From positions 1 through 38,295 of IMG/VR virus record IMGVR_UViG_3300045286_000087: 38,295 nt of DNA. One strand, 5' to 3'. This document shows, in pieces, positions 20,948 to 29,471 of this stretch (position 1 is the first letter of the stretch; the number at the start of each line of letters is the position of its first letter). The notes beneath the pieces are model-generated. The model was not told where the DNA came from. It did no database searches and was given only the letters and a program-made list of their open reading frames with translations. Source of the stretch: a virus. Both the position numbers and the translations under genes were made by a program.

Positions 20948-20973
20948 GCCCGGGGGACCTTCTCCCCCCGGGC
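20948..20973 (+). terminator. Terminator-like hairpin after the capsid gene
   Basis: GCCCGGGGG-ACCTTCTC-CCCCCGGGC, 9 bp of G/C pairs around an 8-base loop. It is not followed by a U-run. It may attenuate transcription so that coat mRNA exceeds the downstream message, or protect its 3' end. Confidence 0.6.
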
Positions 20974-21035
20974 TTGGCGCGGGAGGACGCCGAACCCACA
21001 ACAACGCGGGAGAGGTCCGTGATCAGGAGCATTCG

Positions 21036-21563
21036 ATGAGCACCGGCACGCAGAAAAACATGGCGTACGACCATCCGTCGTACACCACGCGTCAGTCCTT
21101 CGCCTACGGTCCGAACGCGGCCGGCTCGGCGGGTGTGACGAGCAAGTTCGTCACGCACGCGGCCCTCCTCCTCTTCGGCCTCAACTACTACGTCGTCACC
21201 GCGGGCACGTCGACGTACACGTTCACCCAGGGCGGCACCTCGACCGTCGCGGTCGCGGCCACCCAGGCGTCGGTGATCGTGATCACGAACACGGCGACCC
21301 CGGGCGCGACGGTGGCGCTCGCGACGACCACGTACGGCCCGTACACGGTGGCCGGCAACTTCCTCACCTCCGGCACCCTGACGAACCAGGTCGGCCAGAA
21401 CGGGCAGTTCCAGCTGAACACGAACACGGGCACCGCGGGCATCGGCGGCGTCCTCGTGCCGGCCGGCTCCCAGGTGTACGTCGTCAACGGCACGGATGCG
21501 ACGGCGGTCGTGGACTACACGATCGACTACCAGATCCAGCCGCTGGCGAGCGTCCTCGCCTAA
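21036..21563 (+). CDS. Ser/Thr-rich beta-structured virion protein (175 aa)
   Basis: Starts MSTGTQKNMAYDHPS with CAGGAG upstream. From residue 50 it is built of Thr/Ser/Val/Ala/Gly strands (YVVTAGTSTYTFTQGG, STVAVAATQASVIVIT) with no Cys. This resembles capsid decoration or fibre-like proteins. The high Ser/Thr content also makes it a candidate acceptor if the phage glycosylates its virion. Function inferred from position after the coat gene. Confidence 0.65.
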   Translation: MSTGTQKNMAYDHPSYTTRQSFAYGPNAAGSAGVTSKFVTHAALLLFGLNYYVVTAGTSTYTFTQGGTSTVAVAATQASVIVITNTATPGATVALATTTYGPYTVAGNFLTSGTLTNQVGQNGQFQLNTNTGTAGIGGVLVPAGSQVYVVNGTDATAVVDYTIDYQIQPLASVLA

Positions 21564-21616
21564 CGCAACCGAAGGGGCGGGACCGCACACCGCCCCATGC
21601 TCAGGAGACACAGCAC

Positions 21617-22084
21617 ATGGCGAAGGTTCAGCAGGGCTCGGGACAGTGGGAGTCGCCGCAGGTCGAGCCGAAGCAGCTGCGGACGCCCGTCAAGGGCGGG
21701 AAGATGCCGTCGCAGCACGACGTCATCGAGTCCGCGAACGCGCGCGGGCAGATGCGGCACGACATGAAGGGCCAGCAGCTGGCCGATGTCGGCGTGCTGC
21801 CGGACTCCGATCGCATCGTCAACGACGAGCGCGTCGGCATCCACAACCACGACTACCTCGTCAAGAAGAACCTCGAGTTCGGCGTGACCGCGAACTTCAA
21901 TTCGCTGCCGCCCGGCATGGACATCGAGGACCAGGAGAATTGCGACATCCGCCGCATGGAGATGAAGGCGTACGAGGGCGGCCTCGGCTATCCCGGCGAC
22001 GGCTGGAACGACAACCCGCGCGGCTACGAGAAGGACATGGGCCGGCCGTCCATGACCAACTACCGCGGCGGCAAGGCGACCTAG
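21617..22084 (+). CDS. Virion-region protein with LPPGMDIEDQE motif, copy A (155 aa)
   Basis: Starts MAKVQQGSGQWESPQV with CAGGAG upstream. Polar and low in hydrophobics, so probably disordered or elongated. It contains FNSLPPGMDIEDQE near residues 94-107, nearly identical to a segment of the next protein. No family recognised. The shared motif suggests a common binding partner, perhaps the capsid or the tail adaptor. Confidence 0.7.
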   Translation: MAKVQQGSGQWESPQVEPKQLRTPVKGGKMPSQHDVIESANARGQMRHDMKGQQLADVGVLPDSDRIVNDERVGIHNHDYLVKKNLEFGVTANFNSLPPGMDIEDQENCDIRRMEMKAYEGGLGYPGDGWNDNPRGYEKDMGRPSMTNYRGGKAT

Positions 22085-22109
22085 CGCGGTTCCGACAGAG
22101 GAGTCGCAC

Positions 22110-22574
22110 ATGGTCGGCATCGTCCAGGAGAAGTTCCAGCACGACTACCCGCAGCAGCCGAACGACGACGCTGCGGGGCGTGGCTGGCTGTCTGACAAGG
22201 CGGCGCGGGCGAAGAAGAACATGCCGGGCTTCGAGGGCCGGCAGGGGCGCGACGGATCGACGGGCAAGAATGCCGGCGATCGCGACTCGCGCCTGTCCGA
22301 CGAGGCCGCGCAGTTCAACACGCTGCCTCCCGGGATGGACATCGAGGACCAGGAGGTCACGGATCAGCGGCGCTTCGCTACCGTGATGGCCGGCGAGAGC
22401 GATGTCTCGCAGGACTACAATCCGGAGTCCGTCCGAACGGGAGCGCGGCGTCTCAAGATGCGCGCGACCGACGACGAGTACTCGAACGCGCACGTCGACG
22501 CCTTCTACGACGAGATCGTCGTCGACGGTGACACGGGATTCACCGAGCGCAACAACACGCTCGACCGGATGTAG
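22110..22574 (+). CDS. Virion-region protein with LPPGMDIEDQE motif, copy B (154 aa)
   Basis: Starts MVGIVQEKFQHDYPQQ with GAGGAG upstream. FNTLPPGMDIEDQE near residues 69-82 repeats the motif of the preceding protein with a Ser-to-Thr change, while the flanks differ. Acidic, polar and probably elongated. The order and equal length suggest an old duplication. No known family. Confidence 0.7.
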   Translation: MVGIVQEKFQHDYPQQPNDDAAGRGWLSDKAARAKKNMPGFEGRQGRDGSTGKNAGDRDSRLSDEAAQFNTLPPGMDIEDQEVTDQRRFATVMAGESDVSQDYNPESVRTGARRLKMRATDDEYSNAHVDAFYDEIVVDGDTGFTERNNTLDRM

Positions 22575-22576
22575 GC

Positions 22577-22897
22577 ATGCCGGCGCCGCTCTACCAGAAC
22601 AACGGCCAGTACACCCTCACCTCGACGGCGGGCACGACGACGCTCAACCAGGCGGCGGGTGCGGCCCAGCCGGGGATGTTCTACGGCGGGCAGTTCAACC
22701 AGAACGGCACGAGCTTCACCGCGACCTACTACGACATCGTCGGCACGAACACGAACCAGATCACGGCTACGCAGACGGCGAGCGGTGTCGGGCAACAGAT
22801 CCTTGCGGGTCCTGCGGGCCTCGGCGTCCGCTACCGTGGTACGCTCGTGCTCGTCACGGGCGGCACGCCCGGACTCGTAAGTTCTCTCTGGGACTGA
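22577..22897 (+). CDS. Small beta-rich virion protein (106 aa)
   Basis: Starts MPAPLYQNNGQYTLT 2 bases after the previous stop, with only weak upstream purines. Gly/Thr/Asn-rich strands (TSTAGTTTLNQAAGAAQPG, GTSFTATYYDIVG) suggest a small decoration or tail-spike-like protein. No family recognised. Confidence 0.65.
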   Translation: MPAPLYQNNGQYTLTSTAGTTTLNQAAGAAQPGMFYGGQFNQNGTSFTATYYDIVGTNTNQITATQTASGVGQQILAGPAGLGVRYRGTLVLVTGGTPGLVSSLWD

Positions 22898-22906
22898 GGA
22901 GGAGTC

Positions 22907-23305
22907 ATGGCCCAGGTACAGAAGAAGGCGAAGGTCGTCCCGGATCGGTTCCTGCCGGACGGGACGCGGCTCTTCAACCCGACGAAGCCGCACGGCGTCG
23001 TCTACTACGACGCGGCCTACGGCGAGTGCCCGACGCGCTTCGTTCAGGAGCTCGACGGCCGCGAGGTCCACTACGCGGCCGACGGCCGTCCGGTCGGCTA
23101 CGAGCCGGGCAAGCCTCTGCCGCCTCCGGTCGACGAGGTGCAGGCCGAGAACGAGTCGCTGAAGAGTCGCATCAAGGACCTCGAGGGGCAGAACACGCGC
23201 ATCCTCGCGCTCCTCGAGAAGCTCACCGGAGAACCGAAGCCGGCCGCGCAGCCGGTGCCTGCCGCGGAGGGGCGCCCCGGTGGAGCCGCTCCCGGCAAGA
23301 AGTGA
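22907..23305 (+). CDS. Virion-region protein with C-terminal coiled coil (132 aa)
   Basis: Starts MAQVQKKAKVVPDRFL with GAGGAG upstream. The first 80 residues look globular (GVVYYDAAYGECPTRFVQEL). Residues 80-108 form a heptad-rich helix (VDEVQAENESLKSRIKDLEG), followed by a Pro/Ala tail. Trimeric coiled coil is possible. Its end overlaps the next gene by 26 bases. Function unknown. Confidence 0.65.
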   Translation: MAQVQKKAKVVPDRFLPDGTRLFNPTKPHGVVYYDAAYGECPTRFVQELDGREVHYAADGRPVGYEPGKPLPPPVDEVQAENESLKSRIKDLEGQNTRILALLEKLTGEPKPAAQPVPAAEGRPGGAAPGKK

Positions 23306-23822
23306 GCCGCCGAGCCTCGTCGGTCCTCAACACCTAGCCGAGCTTGTCGCTGCGGCCCGGAGTGCTCCTCCGGGCTGTCTCGTCGAGGTCGGGGTCTACC
23401 AGGGTGGGTCCGCGTGGGCGCTGTACCAGGTCGCGCTCGAGCAGGGCCGCGACCTCTGGCTGTACGACACGTTCGAGGGGATTCCGTACGCCGACGAGGG
23501 CGACTCGCACAAGGCGGGCGACTTCGTGTACACGGACGTCGCGCAGCTGCGGCAGCTGATGCCGAAGGCGCGGATCATCAAGGGCGTGTTCCCGGAGTCC
23601 GCCGACCTTCGGATGGATCGGATCGCGCTCGCGCACCTCGACGTCGACCAGGGCCGCGCGTACCGCGAGGCGATCGGGTTCCTGCGGCCGAGAATGGTCG
23701 CGGGCGGGATCATGCGCTTCGACGACTCGCCGGTCATCCCGGCGGCTCGTCTCGCGTGCGAGAAGATGTTCGGAGCCGATCTGCGCCTGAGCGCGGAAGG
23801 CAAGCACTACGTCGTGATCTAG
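23280..23822 (+). CDS. TylF-like O-methyltransferase (180 aa)
   Basis: SAM-dependent methyltransferase resembling the macrocin-O-methyltransferase (TylF) family. The SAM site is in LVEVGVYQGGSAWALYQ (residues 35-51), the acidic loop is LYDTFEGIPYADEGD, and the metal-binding-type segment is HLDVDQGRAYREAIGFLRP, then GGIMRFDDSP. Shorter than TylF (about 250), mainly at the N-terminus. GTG 23280, with a GGAGGGGC upstream, is the only reasonable start. TylF-type enzymes methylate sugar hydroxyls, which fits the next gene, a methyltransferase-glycosyltransferase fusion. It may act on a phage-made glycan. Confidence 0.78.
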   Translation: MEPLPARSEPPSLVGPQHLAELVAAARSAPPGCLVEVGVYQGGSAWALYQVALEQGRDLWLYDTFEGIPYADEGDSHKAGDFVYTDVAQLRQLMPKARIIKGVFPESADLRMDRIALAHLDVDQGRAYREAIGFLRPRMVAGGIMRFDDSPVIPAARLACEKMFGADLRLSAEGKHYVVI

Positions 23823-23833
23823 GGGAGGAGCCT

Positions 23834-25588
23834 ATGGTCTGGAAGAAGGACGACCCGCAAGGGAACGAGGCCGGCAAGATCCGGTGGGAGATCGTGAAGT
23901 GGACCCGCGGGCGCGGACTCGACATCGGCGCGGGCCTGTACCGCACGTTCCCGCACTTCATCACGGTCGACAACAATATCGACGCGGTGCTCTTCGGGCA
24001 CCCGATGCCGCGGCCGGACATCCCGGTCGAGGACGGCGCGAAGCTCGATTGCGTCGCGTCGGCGAGCATGGACTTCGTATTCTCGAGCCACATGCTCGAG
24101 CACGTGGAGGAGGAGAACCTCGTCAAGTGTCTCAAGGAGTGGATGCGGGTGATCAAGCCGAAGGGCTACCTCGTCCTCTACCTCCCCGACGCGGACGAGT
24201 ATCCGAAGGTGGGCGAGCCGGGCGCGAACCCGGACCACAAGTGGAACGTCACGTACCTGCGGGTGTGCGATCTCATGAAGAAGACCGGGGTCGGCTGGGA
24301 CCTCGTCGACTTCCAGAAGCGCAACGCCGACAACGAGTACTCTCTGTACTTCGTGTTTCGCAAGGAGCACGAGGGGCACGCCTTCAGCTACGACGCGCCG
24401 CGGCCGGTCGGCAAGACGGTCGGCGTCGTGCGGTACGGGGCGTACGGTGACCTCATCCAGGCGGCGTCGGTGTGCGCGGCGCTGAAGCGCGAGGGGTGGC
24501 ACGTCACGCTCTACACCGCGAACCCGGGTTACGAGGTCATCCAGCACGACCCGAATATCGACGAGTTCTACATCCAGGACCGCGACCAGGTGCCGAACCC
24601 GGCCCTCGGCGAGTTCTGGGCGTACCACGCGAAGAAGTACGACCGCTGGATCAACCTGTCGGAGACGGTCGAGGGCGCGCTCCTGACGATGGCGGGCCCG
24701 GGCCGGATCGTCGACACGTACCCGCCGGCCGTGCGGCACCAGCTGTGCAACCGCAACTACCTCGAGTATCAGCACCTCGTCGCGGGCGTCGAGTACGACC
24801 CGGACGATCGCTCGATGAAGTTCTACCCGACCGAGCAGGAGAAGGAGTGGGCGAAGGCCGAGCGCAAGGCGTACGGGCAGTTCCTGATCGTCTGGGCGCT
24901 CTCGGGCTCGTCGGTGCACAAGCACTGGCCGCACCTCGACGCGGCCGTCTCCGGCCTCCTGATCGACTTCCCGGAGGTCGAGATCCTCTTCGTCGGCGGC
25001 AAGGACGGCGTCGTCCTCGAGCAGGGCTGGGAGAAGGCGGCGCGCGTGCATCGGCGCTCGGGCAAGTGGGACATCCGACAGACGCTGTCGTTCGTGCAGC
25101 TGGCCGACGTCGTGATCGGATCGGAGACGGGCGTGCTGAATGCAGTCGCGCACTCGGAGATGCCGAAGGTCGTGTTCCTGTCGCACTCGACGCAGGAGAA
25201 CCTGACGCGCGACTGGGAGAACACTCACTCGCTCGCGAGCGTCGGCACCGTCTGCAAGGGCCGAGGCAACGACGAGGCGCCGGCCTGTCACCAGCTGCAC
25301 CACGGCTGGGCGCGCTGCACCGAGGCTCCCGCGCCTCCGGACACCGAGCACCTCTACGAGCGCAAGGGCTCCGGCGTCGCGCAATGCATGTGGGACATCG
25401 GCGCGCAGGACGCCTACAAGGTGATCTGGCACGTCGTGCAGTGGCGCCTCGAGGAGTACGCGAAGCGGGCGGGCCTGCCGCCTCCGGGCGTGACGCACCT
25501 CACCGAGGAGCAGATGGCGGCGCTCCGTCAGACGCTGCCGGGGCACGTGGCGAGCCCGGAGCAGGCGATCGAAGCGCTCGAGGAGTAG
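23834..25588 (+). CDS. Fusion: class I methyltransferase + GT9 heptosyltransferase-like (584 aa)
   Basis: Residues 1-180 form a Methyltransf_11-type SAM domain: GLDIGAG (28-34), the acidic VDNNID, SSHMLEHVEEE (84-94) and KPKGYLVLYLPD. Residues 195-470 match the GT9 (ADP-heptose heptosyltransferase) fold: VGVVRYGAYGDLIQAAS (196-212) like the GDxL N-terminal motif, ALSGSSVHKHW (355-365) and the acceptor/donor motif VIGSETGVLNAVAH (427-440), equal to the DTGxxHxAAA of heptosyltransferases. The C-terminal part has four cysteines (474, 485, 495, 518). With the ADP-heptose cassette at 8391-11706 this is the likely transferase. GAGGAG precedes ATG 23834. Fused methylation would cap the sugar or modify the acceptor. 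Confidence 0.82.
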   Translation: MVWKKDDPQGNEAGKIRWEIVKWTRGRGLDIGAGLYRTFPHFITVDNNIDAVLFGHPMPRPDIPVEDGAKLDCVASASMDFVFSSHMLEHVEEENLVKCLKEWMRVIKPKGYLVLYLPDADEYPKVGEPGANPDHKWNVTYLRVCDLMKKTGVGWDLVDFQKRNADNEYSLYFVFRKEHEGHAFSYDAPRPVGKTVGVVRYGAYGDLIQAASVCAALKREGWHVTLYTANPGYEVIQHDPNIDEFYIQDRDQVPNPALGEFWAYHAKKYDRWINLSETVEGALLTMAGPGRIVDTYPPAVRHQLCNRNYLEYQHLVAGVEYDPDDRSMKFYPTEQEKEWAKAERKAYGQFLIVWALSGSSVHKHWPHLDAAVSGLLIDFPEVEILFVGGKDGVVLEQGWEKAARVHRRSGKWDIRQTLSFVQLADVVIGSETGVLNAVAHSEMPKVVFLSHSTQENLTRDWENTHSLASVGTVCKGRGNDEAPACHQLHHGWARCTEAPAPPDTEHLYERKGSGVAQCMWDIGAQDAYKVIWHVVQWRLEEYAKRAGLPPPGVTHLTEEQMAALRQTLPGHVASPEQAIEALEE

Positions 25589-25591
25589 ACG

Positions 25592-26593
25592 ATGGCACTC
25601 TCGGGGACGTGGGCCTTTACAGTCGCGCGCGACGACATCATCCGCCAGGGGATGATGAACCTCGGGCTCCTCGAGGAGGGGGAGCAGCCGACGGCGACCG
25701 AGATCGCGGACTGTTCCCGCGTCCTCAACATGATCGTCAAACAGCTGGCCGGCAACCTCGAGAAGTCCCCGGGCTTCAAGATGTACCAGCGGCAGCGAGG
25801 CGATCTCTTTCTCGGCTACACGAAGAGCGTCTATAACCTCGGGCCGACGGGCGACAATTGGGCGGCGTCGACGACCGGGCTCGTCTACCCGCAGTCGTTC
25901 AACCGCCAGACGCTGACCGCGGCGGCGGCCGGCGGGCAGCCGACCTTCGCGGTCGGCGTCGGCAATACCGCGAGTTTCAACGTCAACGACTTCTGCGGCG
26001 TCGTCGTCGGCGCCGACATCTTTTGGTCGACGGTGCTCTCCGTCAACCCGGGCGCGGGCACGGTCACGCTCAGCACGAACCTCTCGGGACCCGCCGCGAT
26101 CGGCGCCTACGCCTACAACTACACGCTGAAGGCGCAGCGGCCGATGAACATCAAGACGGCGCTCCTCCGTGACTCGAACGGCACGGACACGCCGCTCTCG
26201 CTGATGACCGTCGAGCAGTACGAGGCGCTTCCCACGAAGCAACAGCCGGGATTCGTGCAGGACCCGACCGCGTGGTACTACGAGCAGCAGCTGACGAACG
26301 GGCAGTTCTATATCGACTGTGTGGGGGCCCAGGACGTTACGAAGACGATCCATATCGTGTACCTCCGCGAGTCGATGGATCTCAACATCGGCACCGACAA
26401 CGCGGAGTTTCCGCAGGAGTACCTCCTGCACCTCTCGTGGACGCTGTCGCTGCAGATCTGCGGCATGTTCGACGCCGATTGGACGCCCGACCGGCAGGCG
26501 GCCTATAGCGTCGCGGTCACGCGCGCGGCCGAGGGTGCGGAGCCGGAGCGCTCGGCGGACTTCTTCCAGGTGGACGACCCGGACGGCTACTGA
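25592..26593 (+). CDS. P22 gp4-like tail adaptor / DNA stabilisation protein (333 aa)
   Basis: Starts MALSGTWAFTVARDDIIRQG and continues with a helical bundle (EGEQPTATEIADCSRVLNMI, KQLAGNLEKSPGFKMYQR), the pattern of gp4-type tail accessory factors that close the portal after packaging. The middle is strand-rich, with TVEQYEALPTKQQPGF near residue 210 and NIGTDNAEFPQEYL near 266. Its place directly before the gp10-like gene is the order of P22 (4-10). Length is larger than P22 gp4 (166), so an insert or a tail-tube-A-like relative is possible. Confidence 0.8.
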   Translation: MALSGTWAFTVARDDIIRQGMMNLGLLEEGEQPTATEIADCSRVLNMIVKQLAGNLEKSPGFKMYQRQRGDLFLGYTKSVYNLGPTGDNWAASTTGLVYPQSFNRQTLTAAAAGGQPTFAVGVGNTASFNVNDFCGVVVGADIFWSTVLSVNPGAGTVTLSTNLSGPAAIGAYAYNYTLKAQRPMNIKTALLRDSNGTDTPLSLMTVEQYEALPTKQQPGFVQDPTAWYYEQQLTNGQFYIDCVGAQDVTKTIHIVYLRESMDLNIGTDNAEFPQEYLLHLSWTLSLQICGMFDADWTPDRQAAYSVAVTRAAEGAEPERSADFFQVDDPDGY

Positions 26594-28047
26594 TGCGAAG
26601 CGTCCCCATGTTCGGCGCGGGCGTGTACGGCAAGAGTGCCGTCGTCACGCGTCAGCGTCGGGTCAATTGCTACTACGAGCTCCGACCCGACGGCGACAAG
26701 GGCCTGAAGGCGGTCATCTTCGGAACGCCCGGAGCGAAGCTCGCGACGGCGGTCGCGGGCGGCAACCCGATCCGCGGCATGCAGGGCACCGACACCGCAC
26801 TCTGGCTCGTGCAAGGGGCGCAGTTCAAGCAACAGATCCCGGGCTTCTCGACGAACTTCACGGCCGGCATCGGCACGTCCGCGGGTCCCGTCAGCATCGC
26901 CTCGAACCCGGGCGGCTCGCAGGTGGCGATCGTCGACGGTCAAAACGGCTGGGTCTACTCCCCGGGCGCGAACACCTTCGTCCCGATGCCGAGCCTGTCG
27001 TGGTTCGTGCCGGGGTCGCAGACGATCACGAACGTCGGCGGCTACTTCGTGGCGGAGATCGCGGGGACGAACGAGTTCGCGGTCTCCAACATCAACGACG
27101 CGACGACGGGCAGCGGGCTCTCGTTCGGCGCGGCCTCGGCGTACCCCGACATCGTGAAGGCGGTTGACCAGCTGTCGGGCAACCTCGTCGTCTTCTCTTC
27201 GACGCACATGGAGTTCTGGCAGAACATCAACGGGCCGCCGCCGGGGCAGCCGTTCGGACAGATCCAGTCGGCGACGAACCGGTGGGGCCTCGCGGCGGTC
27301 TTCTCGCGGGTGGCGATTGGCGACTCGCTGATGGCGCTGTGCCAGACGACCCAGGGCGTGCGGCGGGTCGTGCAGATCACCGGCTACGCGGCGCAGCCGA
27401 TCAGCGACGAGATCGACTGGATCATCAACCAGGACGGGTTCTATTACCAGGACGCGGTCGGCCTCTCCTACCAGAAGGACAAGCACCCCTTCTATCAGCT
27501 GACCTTCCCGACCATGAACCGGTCGTTCCTCTACGACCTCTCGACCGGGATCTGGGGCGAGGCGCAGACGGGGCTGACGGCGCAGTACGCGCAGCGTCAC
27601 ATCGGCCAGTACAGCACCTACTTCAACGGCCAGGGCATCGTTTCCGACTACTCGTCCTCGAACCTCTACACGATGTCGGACCTCCAATTCACCGACAACG
27701 GGTCGATCATCCCGCGCGAGATCGTCACGAAACACCAGTACAAGTCCGGGAACCGGTTCCGGGTGCCGGGCCTCTATCTCGACATGGAGACGGGCGTCGG
27801 GACCTCGGGCGGCGGCGCTGGCTCGAACCCGACGATCATGCTCGAGTGCTCGAAGGATAGCGGGCGCTCGTGGTTCCCGATCCGGTATCTGCCGCTCGGC
27901 GCGATCGCGGCCTACCCGACGCGGGTCGTGGCGCGGCGCTTCGGCCGCGGGCGCGTCTTCACGTGGCGCATCCGCTGCACCGATCCGGTAAAGTTCGTGC
28001 TGACCGACGGCGCGATCCGCGTCAAGGGACTCAAGGAGACCTTCTAG
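26593..28047 (+). CDS. P22 gp10-like tail protein (484 aa)
   Basis: Stabilises packaged DNA and joins the gp4-like ring to the tail needle or spike. Length equals P22 gp10 (about 472) and the fold pattern fits: repeated strand blades with GSQVAIVDGQNGWVYSPG, SGNLVVFSSTHMEFWQN (like gp10 STIEYF), ISDEIDWIINQDGF, FLYDLSTGIWGEAQTG, IPREIVTKHQYKSGNR and a C-terminal CSKDSGRSWF...WRIRCTDPVKFVLTD. The gene starts in a TGATG junction. The N-terminus reads MFGAGVYGKSAVVTRQRRVN, where gp10 relatives list their own genomic origin. Confidence 0.88.
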   Translation: MRSVPMFGAGVYGKSAVVTRQRRVNCYYELRPDGDKGLKAVIFGTPGAKLATAVAGGNPIRGMQGTDTALWLVQGAQFKQQIPGFSTNFTAGIGTSAGPVSIASNPGGSQVAIVDGQNGWVYSPGANTFVPMPSLSWFVPGSQTITNVGGYFVAEIAGTNEFAVSNINDATTGSGLSFGAASAYPDIVKAVDQLSGNLVVFSSTHMEFWQNINGPPPGQPFGQIQSATNRWGLAAVFSRVAIGDSLMALCQTTQGVRRVVQITGYAAQPISDEIDWIINQDGFYYQDAVGLSYQKDKHPFYQLTFPTMNRSFLYDLSTGIWGEAQTGLTAQYAQRHIGQYSTYFNGQGIVSDYSSSNLYTMSDLQFTDNGSIIPREIVTKHQYKSGNRFRVPGLYLDMETGVGTSGGGAGSNPTIMLECSKDSGRSWFPIRYLPLGAIAAYPTRVVARRFGRGRVFTWRIRCTDPVKFVLTDGAIRVKGLKETF

Positions 28048-28319
28048 TGCCGACCGGGCCCGCACCTCTGAACGCCGACTTCGCCGAGCAAGGCGGTCCC
28101 CGCGGCGGGACGCGCATGTCGCGGGAGTGGCGCGCGTGGCTCGACCGGCTCAACCGGACGATGATCAACGTCGGAAGCTCCGGGACCTCGACCGCGCGGC
28201 CGACGAACAACCTCTACCCGGGGCTGTGCTTTTTCGATACGACGCTGGGGAAGCCAGTGTTCGTCAAGACCGTCGGCCCGCCGATCGTGTGGGTCGACGC
28301 TACCGGTGCGATCGTTTAG
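28047..28319 (+). CDS. Small virion-region protein (90 aa)
   Basis: Starts at GTG 28047, sharing its G with the previous TAG. REWRAWLDRLNRTMINVG near residue 26 and PGLCFFDTTLGKPVFVKTVG near 58 match small proteins often placed between tail adaptors and ejection genes in podoviruses. The C-terminal part (DTTLGKPVFV) resembles a strand motif found at the base of tail fibres. Function unknown. Confidence 0.65.
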   Translation: MPTGPAPLNADFAEQGGPRGGTRMSREWRAWLDRLNRTMINVGSSGTSTARPTNNLYPGLCFFDTTLGKPVFVKTVGPPIVWVDATGAIV

Positions 28320-28331
28320 GGGAGGAGAGGC

Positions 28332-29015
28332 ATGAAGCATTTTCAGTGGTTGGGCGACTTCAATCCGGTCCCGTTGCTGCACGAGATCACGCGGCAGCCG
28401 GATCTGTGGCAGGCGGACACGTACCTCCGGGACTACCCGCAGGGGCCCTTCGGTGACACGGAGACGATCTTCTTGCGGTTCCCGCCGGCCAGCGTGACCG
28501 AACTCGAGCGCGGCGAGCGGGACCAGCACGAGTGCGTGTGGATGGAGGGCTCGCTGTTCCTGCCGTCGGCGCGGGCGATGATCTTCGCGCTGATGGGGAT
28601 GGTGCAGGGCGAGCGTCTCGGCCGGGTGATGATCAACAAGCTCAAGATGGGCGGGCGGATCTACCCGCACGCGGACACTCCGGCGCACGCCGACTACTGG
28701 CAGCGCTATCACGCGGTGCTGCAGTCGTCGAAGGGCTGCAACTTCCGCTGTGGCGAGGAGACGATCCACATGGAGGCCGGCAACCTCTACTGGTTCGACA
28801 ACGCGCTCGAGCACGAGGTCGTCAACAACGGTGTCGACGACCGGATCCACATGATCGTCGACATCCGGTTGAGCCGGCCGGCGGTGCGCGGCCTCACGCC
28901 GCAGCGCATGACGCCCGACGATCAGTCGGAGCCGAAGCACGCGGCCGACGGCGATCCGCAGGTGGAGGAGGCGCTCGAGGAACTCGAGCTTGCGAATCCG
29001 GGCGGGTCCGCATGA
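28332..29015 (+). CDS. Aspartyl/asparaginyl beta-hydroxylase-like dioxygenase (227 aa)
   Basis: Fe(II)/2-oxoglutarate dioxygenase of the Asp/Asn beta-hydroxylase type. The iron ligands are visible: YPHAD (H113, D115) and the distal H161 in LEHEVVNNG, with an Arg at 171 (DDRIHMIVDIRL) for 2-oxoglutarate. All three metal ligands are kept, so it should be active. The C-terminal 45 residues are acidic and disordered. Phage members of this family lie near tail genes. Substrate could be an Asp/Asn residue of a virion or host protein. Coupled by ATGA to the GNAT gene. Confidence 0.82.
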   Translation: MKHFQWLGDFNPVPLLHEITRQPDLWQADTYLRDYPQGPFGDTETIFLRFPPASVTELERGERDQHECVWMEGSLFLPSARAMIFALMGMVQGERLGRVMINKLKMGGRIYPHADTPAHADYWQRYHAVLQSSKGCNFRCGEETIHMEAGNLYWFDNALEHEVVNNGVDDRIHMIVDIRLSRPAVRGLTPQRMTPDDQSEPKHAADGDPQVEEALEELELANPGGSA

Positions 29016-29467
29016 TCACGTGCCAGGTTGAGCCGTTCCCGCCTTTCCTCGAGGAGGTGAAGCCGATGCTTCCCCTCCACTGGGAGGAGCTCGCGCTCAA
29101 CAAGGACCGGGTCCCGCTCGACCCGCAGTACGACGTGTACCTCGACCGCAACGCGCGCGGCGAGGTGCTCGTCGTGACGGTGCGGGAGGACGGCGTCCTC
29201 GTGGGCTACTTCGTCGGGTTCGTGGCGCCGGGCCTCCATTACCGGACGTGCCTCACCCTGACGATGGACATCTTCTGGGTCCACCCCGATCATCGGGGAG
29301 CCGGGGCCGGGATCGCGCTCTTCAAGGCGGTCGAGGCGGAGGCGCGGAGGCGCGGGATACAGCGTATGTTCGTCGGGTCGAAGCTCCACAAGGACGCTTC
29401 GTGGTTGTTCGAGCGGCTCGGCTATGAGGAAGTCGAGCGGTACTTCAGCCTCTGGCTCGGAGGGTAG
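29012..29467 (+). CDS. GNAT-family N-acetyltransferase (151 aa)
   Basis: Acyl-CoA-dependent acetyltransferase. The motif A signature is in FWVHPDHRGAGAGIALFKAV (residues 88-107), R95-x-G-A-G-A-G being the pyrophosphate-binding loop, followed by FVGSKLHKDASWLFERLGYE (120-139) as motif B. Substrate unknown: amines of sugars, proteins or small molecules. It lies with the dioxygenase between tail-adaptor and ejection genes, so a virion-modifying role is possible. ATG 29012 overlaps the dioxygenase stop. Confidence 0.85.
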   Translation: MITCQVEPFPPFLEEVKPMLPLHWEELALNKDRVPLDPQYDVYLDRNARGEVLVVTVREDGVLVGYFVGFVAPGLHYRTCLTLTMDIFWVHPDHRGAGAGIALFKAVEAEARRRGIQRMFVGSKLHKDASWLFERLGYEEVERYFSLWLGG

Positions 29468-29471
29468 GTCT

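Noticed and set aside
23819-26431. 870-codon open frame on the minus strand opposite the fusion enzyme and gp4-like genes
   Set aside because: Same composition effect of GC-rich codons. The plus-strand genes there have clear motifs and ribosome binding sites.
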